Positions 46,727 to 58,118 of a stretch of DNA of 64,000 nucleotides are shown here, piece after piece. Numbering within the stretch: the stretch's first letter is position 1; each line of letters starts with the position of its first letter. Source of the stretch: Galeopsis tetrahit (lineage: Eukaryota; Streptophyta; Magnoliopsida; Lamiales; Lamiaceae); contig OY776129.1 in the NCBI GenBank assembly GCA_963675135.1, positions 8,791,201-8,855,200 of the forward strand, in the 5' to 3' direction. Made by a program: the position numbers and the translations under genes. The notes beneath the pieces are model-generated. The model was not told the origin of the DNA. It searched no databases and worked only from the letters and a program-made list of their open reading frames with translations.

Positions 46727-48552
46727 TTAATCGTTTTGGTGATAACCAGTCTATTTTTAACTGGTGAAGTATTAATTGTTTGGGGGATAACTAAGCTAAG
46801 GTGTACAAAAGTGGAAAGGCATAATTAGCCTGCTAAAACCAAGTACACAGTACGAGGTGTGTTAGTACGTCGTGGCGACAAGCATCCTTCATAAAATTAA
46901 TACAAAACTGAACCGATGTATGTCGACTAATAAATTATTTAAAAAAATTGTATTTGAAGACAAATTTGTGGTGACATTCATTTAATTAGTGGTTTGGATT
47001 TTATTGGTTTATTTATTTAGTGCCCCAAAAGGTGGAACTTGCATAGTAGTTAGCAACCCAAAAAATAAATAAAAAATGATCCACTATTCTTTAAGTTAAA
47101 TGATCCACATTTCTTGTTATGAACCAAAAAAAATATACAGTATAAATTAATCCACTTCTTAAGTAAAGTTCATCAGTTCATGCATGTGCAATTGGATCAC
47201 CCTACATACATTACGTGCCAACAAGTGCTGCTCATGTATTTTATTAATTTAAAAAATAAAGAGATCAGGCTTAGCTAGATGAATCATATATATGTAGCCA
47301 TAAATTTTATGTTATGGGACCCGATTAGCGTTATTAAAAAAAAATGTAATTGATCAAAGCTTCAAGTTTACATAACGGTTACTCGACTTACTAATATTAT
47401 ATTTATCAGATAATTCTATTTTAAAATTATCAATAATTTCATTCCATTAATTTAAATTAATTAAATAGATTGACATTCGTTATGTTTCGACTTAAAGAGG
47501 TGTAATATATTGTGTCAAAATTGCTAAAAAGAATTACATCATCTATCCCAAAATAAACTTCACGGGTAGGAAAACACATTTGTTAAGAAATTTAAGTAAT
47601 GAGTATAAATATAGAATATTAATGAATAATTTAATTAATTTTTATTTATAAAATAAATAGATGAATTTAATTATATGCATGCTTTTTTTTTTCAAGGTGT
47701 TACTCTATGCTTGCTAGCTAGAAATGATAAGATATTTCTTCTTTAAGCAAAAATTAGAGTTTCCACCTTACTTAATAATAACAATAACGTGTTTCATCTG
47801 TCCATAAAAAAATTGCATTTTCCTCTAATAGGAACATCATTTTATATTCACTCTCCAACCATTACTTAAAAAAATAAAATTATTTAAATTGTAATTCAAC
47901 TTTATTCATAAAAATCGCTTTATTATAAATGGACCCAAAATTTTTGTATAACACTTTTACTTTATCTATTTTAATCTATCACCATATATATATGTCCGTG
48001 TTCCCGAAAACACCCTCTCTTTCAGAACAGGTCTCAGTCAAATAACAATGATTTGAATTATTTTTTTACACCATTTCTGACTATTCTACTCCCGTTAATT
48101 TTTTTTTAAAAAACTTTTGTCCAAAATTAAGAGAATGAATATATTTTTAGTGGACGAGGGTATTAATATACTCAACTGATAGAAAATTTCAAGATTTCGT
48201 TATCAAAATGTTAAAGTTAGTTAGGTACTTATGTGATGATGATGGTTATGGGCTAGAATAGCAGTGACTTCATGAAATATTATATTTTTATATATAGGAG
48301 TACTTAATTTGCGTCCTAAATTTAATCATTATATCTTAACCGACTCACCAACATGAATAAATTAAGAGGTTTTTTATTAAACTTATGAACTTTTTGAAGA
48401 AAAACTGATTCTAAGTTGTTGAGGATCTCTTAAATATTGTTTATCTTTTATCGTTAAAGCGTTTATAAGATGCAAATTTTGGTTTTTTAAATAAGTAGTT
48501 TTGAAAACAATACTCCACCACAGTCCTTGAAAAGTTTTCATACTTTCCTTTT
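46727..48552. other. AT-rich intergenic stretch
   Basis: No genes. Fragments resembling MITE ends (CATCTATCCCAAAATAAACT near 47540 and CATCTGTCCATAAAAAAATT near 47797) suggest decayed copies. Confidence 0.35.
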
Positions 48553-48802
48553 TAGTTTGTCCCCCCAAAAGTTTACATACTCCAAAATAGAAATAACCAT
48601 CACAATCTCCACTCTCACAAAATACACATATTTACCCTTCATGCCATTACTTTTGGGGCCCACGATACACTCAACACACCTATTTTATTTACTTTATATA
48701 TAAAAGTTTACAAAATTACCCCTTAACACTCTCATCATTACATTTTTTTCTTAAACCATGTGTTCAAGATTTCCCGCAAACTTTTCGGGGACGGAGGGAG
48801 TA
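48553..48802. mobile_element. Stowaway/mariner-like MITE
   Basis: The right end reads CTTTTCGGGGACGGAGGGAG with TA. The left end TAGTTTGTCCCCCCAAAAGT is a degenerate inverted copy. Internal similarity to 14531-14749 (ACTTTATATATAAAAGTTTA, CACTCTCATCATTACA) shows they are one family. Confidence 0.65.
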
Positions 48803-49933
48803 ATATTTTTACTGAAGTGTGGCTCTACCTCTTTTATAGATTAATTAGTTCATGATAATTTTCTCATTTTTTAGTTTCCGTTTCATTGAGGCATTTCATT
48901 TCATAAATACTTTGATGTATATCAACATTTTTAAAAATACAAGTCCTTAACTTAATGTCCTACAAGGTAACGAAAAAAAAATAAAAAATATATCCTAACT
49001 CTCTATCATATTTCAAAATATCCTTGCAAATCTTAAGCTCATAGTGTTTTAAATAAAAAAATATATTCCACTAGACAAATATAGTAAGATAAGTAATAAA
49101 ATATAGATATTAGTAGTTGTAGCAATAAACTACACAAATTTTACCAACTTATTTCTTTAAATAAATTATTTTTTCCTCATCAAACGTTAAAAAAAAAATT
49201 GTTGCGATTAAAGAAAAAGATAATATGAGATTAGGTAATTATATGACGTATTAAATATAAATTAATGTTTTAGAGGGGTTGGGTTGGCATTCCTTGACTT
49301 TTCCCACTAAAACGAACGAGCGTCCAAATTACTCAAAGATACCACCAAATTGCCTTTAAGTACCTTTCATTCTATTGACCACCCTTTTCTTTTCTTTTAT
49401 TAATATTAATTTAATTTCATTTAATATTAGTTATAATTCGAGAAAGGGATTCAAGCCAAACAATAATAATTAAAAAGTCGACTAACCCTTGTGTACATCA
49501 GTTGCACCAGTAAAATAATACTTGGAAATTGAGTAATACTTGTGTGCACCAATCCGTACAATAATAATGAGATAAATTTTATCGTGAAATGGAAATTAAA
49601 TTCTGGACTACCAGCAGTATTTAAGTTTTTATATCGATGGGATAATAGGTTGATAATCTGTGTGTGAATAAAAAATTAATGTTCACTTACTTTTAAATGG
49701 TCGAAGATAATATATCCACATCACTTGCATATTTTATTTTATTTTTTGTAAGGGAGGAAAAATGGAAAAGACCGGATCAAGTAAAGTTTCATTAAAAAAT
49801 ATTATGGATCAAATTATTTTGGGAGGAAAAAAAAACGATTTGTACATAATGGGATAACTATTTTCAGTGTGTGAATAATAATAATTTGTCTACTTGGACT
49901 TTTTAATAGTTGCAGTTGTAGACTTGTAGATAA
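48803..49933. other. AT-rich intergenic stretch
   Basis: No coding signal or named repeat. Confidence 0.4.
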
Positions 49934-50261
49934 TACTCCCTCCACTTTTTAATAAGTGTCGTTTTAGCTTTTTTCAACAAATTAAGATTATAAATCATGG
50001 TCTATATTACCCTTCATTAATTATACTAATTTTAATATAGAAATTTTATTTGATAAAGAATGTGGTAAAAAATGTAGCTAGTATTAATAAATCAAATTAT
50101 TTTTGGTATAAACAATTTTTGTGGAATTTAATTATGAAAAATATTTATGGTAAATGAATAAGGGTAAAATAGTCAAAATTAAAGAAAAAACTCTACAATG
50201 ACACTTATTTTAAAATTAATTAAAAAGTCAAAGTGACACTTAATAAAAAACGGAGGAAGTA
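49934..50261. mobile_element. Stowaway/mariner-like MITE
   Basis: Starts TACTCCCTCCACTTTTTAAT with AAGTGTCGTTTT and ends AAGTGACACTTAATAAAAAA followed by CGGAGGAAGTA. TA-bounded inverted ends. Confidence 0.75.
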
Positions 50262-51292
50262 TATATCAGCATCACTTGGTATTTTTTTTAAGATAATAAT
50301 TGTGATGTGTATTTGAGGGTTTACAATAAAACAATGAAAATTTGAACTTGTATATTTGATTATCGCAATCATTTACCAAATCAAATTGAATGGTGTGAGA
50401 TCACATACCTCGATTTTACTGTCTAATTTATTAACACGTGTTATGTTAAAAAATAATTTCGACAAAGATTGATACTAGGGAATTCTTGATCTCCTTTACC
50501 GTGGTTAAGCACACCGACGAAGACACCTCCTTATTTAATCGAATTGAGTGCCCCAATCCTATAGACAAATGTTGAGAAGGAGCCGTAAAAGTAATCTAAG
50601 CCGGGGATAAAGATGCTAAATCTAAACTTGACCAATCGTGAGACACTGAACTTTGTAAATCACATATGCTAATTGTAGAGTTTATGATTTGGGTAAATAC
50701 ACAATTACATAAATGTGGGTGTATAAAATACAAAAATAAATATTTCGTTAATACTGAGTATAATATTTGGATGATGTATATAAGGGATTGCATCAAAGAT
50801 GAAAATAATAGAAAGAGACTTGAATAGCTCAATACAATTTAATTAAGCCAAAAAAGGAAAAGAAAAAATGGAATTGGTCATGTACGTTGACAATTTGATA
50901 AAATCAAGTAGGAGTAGTACATAGGGTAGATTTATGTCATTCTCATGTATATATAGTTTTATTATTTAAAAAGTGGGTTTGCTTTGATTTTATTAGGGAA
51001 AGAGACTCGATAACTATAAGGAGAAAATTATTTTATTTTAGAATTGAGATATGTCTAGATTTATTAGTAAACATGGTATGGGCATCACATATTTTTGCAA
51101 TCAAAGTCTTAATGCAATTTTCAAATTGAATGAATGATGTCTCAAATTTAAATTTCCTCACACACCCTTATCAATTGTAATAATAAAGAAAAAAAAATTA
51201 CTTCTTCCGCCCACATAATAATGCACTTTTTTTTTGGGTGTGAACTTAAAAAAAAAAAGTTAATTTATATAATAAGTAAATGTGTAGACTAA
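50262..51292. other. AT-rich intergenic stretch
   Basis: A less AT-rich patch at 50470-50660 resembles a piece of a decayed retroelement but no domain can be read. A truncated MITE end (CTTCTTCCGCCCACATAATA) is near 51200. Confidence 0.3.
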
Positions 51293-51598
51293 TGGGGGTG
51301 TATTGGTTCTGGATTCTGTAGGATTTTTTTGGACTTTCAAAGTCTGAGGGTATTCAATTCAGATTTTTAAAAGTCTTTTAAAATTTTGAGGTATTCAATA
51401 CAGATTTTAAAAAGTCTTTGAAAAATTTTAGGTATTCAACAGTCTATGGATTTTAATACTCTATGGATTTTGTTGGATTCTCCTCCAAAAATATAAATAA
51501 ATTGCACTATCCAAAATCTCTTCTAAAAACAAGAGATTTCAACGGATTCTCTTAGAGAACTCTGAACACAAAAGATCAGAAGTAAAAATGGCAATATT

Positions 51599-52744
51599 TA
51601 GGGGTGAAAACGGATCGGATACGGACGGATAGTGCTTATACCGTATTCTAAATCATATTTTTTTCTCGAATTCGGAGTCGGATACGGAAAAGCCGGATTC
51701 GGATACGAATTCGGAATATTCGGTATACGGATACGGAACGGATATCGGACGAATCCGGGCCGGATTCGAATAACTATAATCGGATAATATATTTCAAATG
51801 GAAATCATCAAAATGTGATTGAAACACATAAAAAATCAACAAACAAAATCATCAAAATATATCCTTCGTAAACATCACCACTCCAGCACAACATAACGCC
51901 TAAGAAGACATATATAATATTATACCCAAGCATGAATAAAGCAATCAACAAACTACTCCTAAGCCAAAGAATTACAGTTCAAAGTAATTATCAATGTTTT
52001 TCAAAATCTGAAGAAAAGAACAACACAAAATCGCACCACCTCCTCGGTCATTGTCGCTACAAAAAATGGGAACAGAGCCGCATCTGTTTCTGTGGGTCGC
52101 CTACATGGATTGTCGAAAGAGAGAGAGATAAAAGGGGGGTTCTGAGAAAGTCCATTGAAAGAACAATTGAAACAAAATGTGAAATAATTGATTTCAATCC
52201 ATTTTTATGTTCTACAATTGGTTTTTGGTAAGGAAATGTACACTCTAATTCTTCTCGTAGATTACAAATTGATATGTCCCGGTCCATGAATATTTAATTT
52301 TTCTAATTTATTGTATGGTACAAACTTAGATGAACCATTTTGATTTTATCCATATAAAAAAATGGAATGATAATTGAATGTGGACATAAGTTATATTAGT
52401 AAATTATGGTTTGTTTAATTTACATCTAGGTTTCTGTGGTGTAGTGGTTATCACGTCAGCTTTAATAAAATTAATATAAAATATAAAATAAAATATATTA
52501 AAAAATCCGTGTATCCGGATTTATTATCCGGATAATATCCGATAAAATATGGGAAAACTCGAATACGGTCGGATATTATGTATTCCGAATTCGAATTTGA
52601 ATCTGAAGTCAACTATCCGTATCCGTTATGTATTCCGAATTCGAATCCGTATCCGCCCGAATACTAAATTTTTATACCGAATTCGTATCCGACCGGATAC
52701 GGTTCCGGATCGGTCGGGAAATATCCGATCCGTTTTCACCCCTA
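51599..52744. mobile_element. hAT-type non-autonomous element, 1146 bp, 8-bp TSD
   Basis: Begins TAGGGGTGAAAACGGATCGG and ends CCGATCCGTTTTCACCCCTA. GCAATATT flanks both ends exactly (51591-51598 and 52745-52752), the 8-bp duplication of hAT elements. Both subterminal zones are dense in CGGATACGGA/TCCGTATCCG words. No transposase. It contains a tRNA-like segment at 52429-52465. Confidence 0.93.
52429..52465 (+). other. tRNA-Val-like 5' half inside the hAT element
   Basis: GGTTTCTGTGGTGTAGTGGT followed by TATCACGTCAGCTTTAA looks like the acceptor strand, D arm (GTG...CAC) and start of the anticodon arm of a plant tRNA-Val. It stops before the anticodon-loop closure, with no T arm, so it is not a functional tRNA. 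It includes an A-box-like TGGTGTAGTGG. Confidence 0.65.
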
Positions 52745-52889
52745 GCAATATTGAAGTAAAAATGGCAATATTGACCCGACCCGCGGGTACCCACCCCACT
52801 CGCGAGCTTTGGTTAGATCAGATTCGCCCCGTATTGAGTATGAGTCTGGTCTGGGTCTTATGCCCGATCCGCCCCGAATTAATATATAA

Positions 52890-53012
52890 ACTTTATAATA
52901 TATATATATATATATATTTTTTTTTATTGATAAAATACTTTATATATATATATATATTATTGATAAAATATTTTATATAATATATATATATATATATAAT
53001 ATTATTTTAAAA
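52890..53012. repeat. AT microsatellite runs
   Basis: Three (TA)n tracts separated by TTTTTTATTGATAAAATA-type sequence. Confidence 0.9.
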
Positions 53013-53225
53013 AAACACTTCACATTTAAAAAAAGAAAAAATTTGCATCAATATCGGAGTTTATGAAAATCTATGTAAATCAATAAAAAAAAGTATATTC
53101 CACAATCCTATCAAATCTATGAAAATTAATATAAATTAATAAAAAAAGTCAGTCAAACTCTACATGAACTCTATAAATTTTATAATCCAAAAAAATCCAA
53201 TAGAATCTCAATTGAATACACCCTC

Positions 53226-53657
53226 CTAGGTGAAAGATATATTAGTATATTGAAAAAATAAATATTTCGATTTATAAAAGTATGCATAATTTTTATGAAC
53301 GAACAAAAATTGAATAAATACAATTTTTTTGGTGGTTGGGATGAGCATACTTGCTCGGTCTTTTAAATAGGCGGGGATACAATCATGTATTTAGGCTAGG
53401 TTTACAAACGCAGATAGAAATAAATTAGAATCACTTTTTTAGAAACTAATAAGAGCATCCCCATTCGTTAACAAAAGTACCAATTTAATCACTCTTTCTC
53501 CTCCACATCATCATATTTCATTCTTAAATCCACACTTCCATTCATTCATCCATTCATATCTTTAAATTCCACTTTATTGGGACCCACCATTATCTCATTC
53601 ATTTTATTTATATATCATTATTCAATAATTAACATTATTTCAAATAATCATATTATT
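53226..53657. other. AT-rich spacer
   Basis: Nothing recognised apart from simple sequence. Confidence 0.4.
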
Positions 53658-53922
53658 GACAAAGTGGGATAGCTCAAGTGGTTAGAGCACCACTACTTAG
53701 GCCTTAGGTCCTGGGTTCGAGTCATGGGGAGGGGAAAAAGGAAAAAATGCGAGTCATGTGGGGAGGGGAAAAAGGAAAAAATGCGAGTCATGTGGGGAGG
53801 AGAAAAAGGAAAAAATGCGAGTCATGAAGAGGGGAAAAACTTTTTCTGACAAAAACTGAGATTTGCGACTTAGTCTGATCCTAGACAGGCTTTTGGCTCG
53901 ATATTTTTTTTTTATAATTAAA
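53658..53922 (+). mobile_element. tRNA-derived SINE with expanded body
   Basis: The head GACAAAGTGGGATAGCTCAA, GTGGTTAGAGCACCACTACT, then GGTCCTGGGTTCGAGTC contains an A box (TAGCTCAAGTGG) and B box (GGTTCGAGTC) with tRNA-like spacing. The body ends CTTTTGGCTCGATATTTTTT, a T-run tail. The centre is expanded by a 34-bp tandem repeat. A second, truncated head lies at 37484-37549. Confidence 0.8.
53717..53850. repeat. 34-bp tandem repeat in the SINE body, ~3.6 copies
   Basis: Units begin GAGTCATGTGGGGAGGGG and continue AAAAAGGAAAAAATGC. Copies start at about 53717 (2 bp short), 53749, 53783 and 53817 (partial). Confidence 0.85.
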
Positions 53923-54340
53923 AAAAGACGTGAAATGAAAAAGTAAATATTTAAAGAATTTAAGTTGAACTAGGTCTATTTTATGGGACATAAATGAAAC
54001 TATTAACATAAATATTACAAGGATATTTTTTTAATTTTGTACACCCTCCATGCAAGATCTATCTTCAAATTGATCTTGACATGAAAACTAAAAAATTGGG
54101 ATAAAGTATGGGTGTTGTATATCGTGTAAGAAAAGTAATGGCGAATAAAAGTTATATATTAAAGGGAAAAAAAAAAAGACTTAAAGCCATAAGTTCACAA
54201 GTGGGGACGACATTAAAATCTTGCCCGGGAAAACCCTCTTTAGGGACAAAATCCAAGTTAACTTAGTCAATGGAAAAATGTATACCCCTCTAAACCAACC
54301 AACCAATACGATAAAAACCTGCAAAAACTAATCAAACCCA
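53923..54340. other. Spacer
   Basis: No gene recognised; AT-rich, becoming more balanced toward 54340. Confidence 0.4.
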
Positions 54341-54479
54341 AAATGATCGAAACAAAAAGGACTCATGGGGGATCAAAAGCATCGGTCCATCGTCCCGCAT
54401 ACGAGGAGATAAAATGCATCTCATTGGCAAACTCTGCTGATGGATCAACAGTGAATGCCTCAGAGGCGATAGCCTCTAA

Positions 54480-56055
54480 CTCGTTGACAACACTTTTCGT
54501 TGGTTGCCGTTGTGATACACCCACCCCGGGCAAACTGGGGCATCTGAGCTTCTCCGTAGAGCGGGGAGTAACTGCAAGAGCCAGATTAAGGGATCGTCGG
54601 CAGACGGCTCCATTAATGCAGCATCCACCAGCTCCTGGGTGTTGTCTGAGGACTCATCCATGCAGTCATTAGAAATGCCTGAGAAAGAGTTGCTCACAGA
54701 CACAATAGCCGATGTATGGATCAGAGGGGCCGCGCGAGGCCGCGCGAGGCAGGGGTCCGAGGGGCCTCGTCCGTTATGACAAGAAGAACTCCTAACACGT
54801 TTTCCCCGAGTCACAATGCGGTGTGACTTTATCCTTATTGCAGTGGACACTGGACAATCATGTGTGTCCAACAATCGCACGGTGGCTGCAATACGTCGGA
54901 AGCCTTTCATAATGCACTTCCACACTCACAGACCAATCACCGTGTTCCAACACCAAACGCTCCAGAAACGGTTGTTTCATATCCACCTTAATCAAGATTT
55001 TGGTGTACTGCGCCATTAATTTTGCCGAGATGTATAATCGTCCATCTTCACAAATGTGCCAACTGTTGAGGCCGCTATTGAGATAACTGTGGGCTGTCAA
55101 AGTTCAATCGGGAGACACACCAGACAGACCCAAATTTGAGCCTTCGAAGTTTGCACCTGGTTCGGATTGAAACCAGGGGTCCAAATTTGCAACTAGATGG
55201 AGCCCGGAGCCAGCTGCCAGATTCTACTTCTAAAAATCCTATCATGCTCCTCCAAATAGTGAAATTTAAGAACCACAAATCCCTTTCCAATTGGAATAAC
55301 CGACAGGCTTTCCTGGAGGGACCAAATGATGATGAGTCGCTTTGACAGATCAACCCAGGGAATTGGAGATTTGTCGGGGGAGTGAACAAACGACTAATCA
55401 ATGTCCTCATTAATTGAGATAGTGTAAAAGTCACAATTTTTACACAGACGCATATGATCCGAGAAAACAACAAGAGCCATAAGAGTGCAATCAGCACACG
55501 AAGAATTCGGTTTGGCAACATAGCTCGTCGATGTCGCATGCCCAACCAATATAGAGACAGTTGATGTAGGAGATGACATGTCCGGTAAAGTACTAACCAG
55601 GGGCAAGAGGAAGGCAAGAAAGAAGCCCTGAAAAAATGTATCTCCAAATCCGTTAGATGGTCACCAATGGGGATGTCCGGGTAGAGTATCCAAATAGGCA
55701 AGAAGGTATGGATACTGAGTTCTAATACGCCGTGTTGTATGGTCAAGAGTGCACTGTTGTCTGATAGCAAGTTCGGGCGTGCCAAACAAATCTGGGTCGG
55801 AAATAGCCTCAGTTAGGGCAGGAGCCGCTGTTGTGATGGTGGGCGGCGGGCGGATCGGCGCAGCATGGCAGTTGACGATCTGTAGGGAGGTTTTGGCTGC
55901 CCGCATCGCCGCCGCGGAAGAACGGCTACGAGGATGCCCGTCGAGGTCGCGCACTAGGTCGTTCGTCAAGCCATCAGTCGTGAGATTGCTGGGCGAATCC
56001 GTCGTAAGTGGGCCGTGAATGGAGGTCGCCGCTGTCGGGGCATCATCCACATGCG
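54480..56055 (-). pseudogene. Retroelement ORF1-like relic: DUF4283 plus CCHC-type knuckle (LINE type)
   Basis: On the minus strand an ATG at about 56050 opens MDDAPTAATSIHGPLTTDSP. Further on, in shifting frames, come GKGFVVLKFHYLEEHDRIFR, WQLAPGSI, LQIWTPGFNPNQ and AQIWVCLSGV (DUF4283). Then follow AQYTKILIKVDMKQPFLERL and HYERLPTYCSHRAIVGHT (zinc knuckle region, whose usual form is YE.LP.FC..C..IGH). The second knuckle Cys is Arg. These domains are joined in plant L1-type ORF1 proteins. Frameshifts and stops are numerous and no reverse transcriptase follows. It is less AT-rich than its surroundings. Confidence 0.75.
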
Positions 56056-58118
56056 AGATGGGCGACCGTAGGGCGGGAGGCCGAAAGGGTCACGACAGTT
56101 GTAGATTCGCGATTTAGGGTTTACACCCTCACTGTGTGAAAATCGCACACAATTAGAGTTGGACGAAAACTTTATAGAGAGTAAATAAGTGAGAATTTTA
56201 AGGGTAAAACTTGTTAGAAACTTTTTATTTTTTGAAGTGTAAAAAAAAAATGTGTGAAAACTAATTTGAAACATGTGAAATATATTTTTTTTAGAAAATT
56301 AATTACCTTCTTAAAAAAAATTAGCTCATCATACGATAAAGCTAGATCTCACTATAACAAAAGTAGACGACGTGTCAGTTTTTAATAGATTTTCCCATAT
56401 AAAATTCCTATTAAATTACAATAAAATACGTAATGAGTAACAACGTTTTTTTTTACAAGCTGGTATAAATGTTCACATGTATTCATTCATATTAAAATCT
56501 CAAATCTTGGTAAATATGGTTAGAAACGTTCAAAATGACCAAAAATGCTAATTAATTACTACTATTGACAAAGATAAAAGGAAACATGGTACAAACTACA
56601 AAGTACAAACCTATTCCCCACGCATTTATGTTTCAACGTGTCATTTGTTGCAAAATAATACTCCCGGTCTCCTTCCGAATTTGTCCAGAAACTTTCTATT
56701 TATTTTTTACACATTGATTAAAAAATGTAATATTAAAATAAAAAGAGATAGATTAAAAAAAATAAAAAATGAAAGATATAATAAAGGGGGGAAAATAGAG
56801 ATAATGTGTGTTACCAATCAAAAAAAACGAAAAGTTTTGCTTGAAACACTCGCTTTAGCCAAATGAAAAGCATAACAAGGAACGGAAAAAGTATAAAACA
56901 TGTGAAAACGAGTTTTTTATTTTGTTTTTACATAAGTTTTATGTTAAGATCTATTTGACCTAATTCAATCAGCAAAAAATCTACATGTTTTTATCTTTTT
57001 CTTTAAATATATTTTACACACTGTACAATATTTTACTCAAGTCTTTTGTGAACCTAATGAGAATCATTGACTTAAATATATGAAAATCTGTTTTATTTAT
57101 GGAAAAGATATGCAAATAATTTACTAACAAAAGAAGAATACAAATTTCTAAATAGCAGAACTCTTTTACTATTGCGTGAATTTATCTTTATCATAAACTT
57201 CTTTATCCTTGAGTCTAATGTGACTTGTTAATCCAATATGTTTTTAATGAAATAAAATTAATTTTTTCATTTGATCTAATCTCGAATGGTCAGATTTGAA
57301 CAAAAAAAAAATAGGATGTCAATAAGTTTAAATTGTAACAATATTTAAAGTTGATAATTCATTTATAATTATTTTAAAATTTATATTAAATTGAAAATAA
57401 ACAGAAGGACAATGATTTAAATTACAATTATGTTAAATTAGTATGTTACCTCTGACTTAAATTTAATTTCAGACCTTCCCTTTTGATCTGTTCTACACTT
57501 CTACATTTTTTTTACATTTAAAAAAAAAATAGATTTGTTAAAATTCTTACTCATTTATCATTATACAACAACTTTACTTCATCACTTTGATAAAATTAAA
57601 AGCACCATAGTATTTTTAATTTATTTATTCACTAAAAGTATACTCATTTTATTTTCTTAATTAGTATTAAAACTACTATCCGTTCTGTTCGTCTATAAAT
57701 TACTTATTAAAGAGTAAAATTAAAATATTTATAAAATAAATAAAAGAAATTTATAAACGTACAATTCAAAAAATAGTAAAATGTAAAACTTATACTCCGT
57801 AATAGATGGTAAGAGTGTAATTTAGACGTGATGGGCCTATATGGGCCCTAATGAGCCAGCTAGCCCGTACGTATCTCTCTCTAATTGACTTTTTTAATTA
57901 CGAATCACTGCAATTAATTATTCACTTGACTTGACCTATAATCGCAGCAAATCTACAAACCCCCGAGGGCAATTTCGTAATCTCAGCAACTCATACCTCC
58001 CATTTAAACTCCATTCCCCCACCCCTTGAACCCCCACAGTTTGAACAACCCCCAACACTCCACGCGCCGGCGGGTTGTCAAAAAACCTCTTCCCAATTCC
58101 ACAACTCACCGAGTCACA
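56056..58118. other. AT-rich intergenic region upstream of UXS
   Basis: 56115-56150 holds CTCACTGTGTGAAAATCGCA, the leader edge of the ORF1 relic. 56660-56895 looks like a decayed MITE (ACTCCCGGTCTCCTTCCGAA ... AACGGAAAAAGTA). From about 57960 the sequence is CT/CA-rich and probably the UXS leader. Confidence 0.4.
57832..57847. promoter_or_regulatory. Two TGGGCC motifs upstream of UXS
   Basis: TGGGCC at 57832-57837 and 57842-57847, about 275 bp before the start codon. Candidate TCP-binding sites by motif only. Confidence 0.3.

Larger units (their letters stand above)
51293..53225. mobile_element. Inverted-repeat MITE, GGGTGTATTCAATT family, copy 2, with nested insertions
   Basis: The left end GGGGGTGTATTGGTTCTGGA and TTTTTTTGGACTTTC, and the right end ATCCAAAAAAATCCAATAGA with TCTCAATTGAATACACCCTC, are inverted copies. 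Internal parts (for example GGTATTCAATTCAGATTTTT and AGTCAGTCAAACTCTACAT) align with 26391-27430. The hAT element 51599-52744 is inserted within it. Confidence 0.75.

Noticed and set aside
52549..52980. ORF rich in RIRI and YIYI text
   Set aside because: It consists of hAT subterminal repeats and a TA microsatellite read as protein.
54343..55785. Several long ORFs on both strands (for example 55075-55785 minus)
   Set aside because: The biggest is mostly the wrong frame of the DUF4283 relic; the recognisable domain text is spread over other frames with stops.
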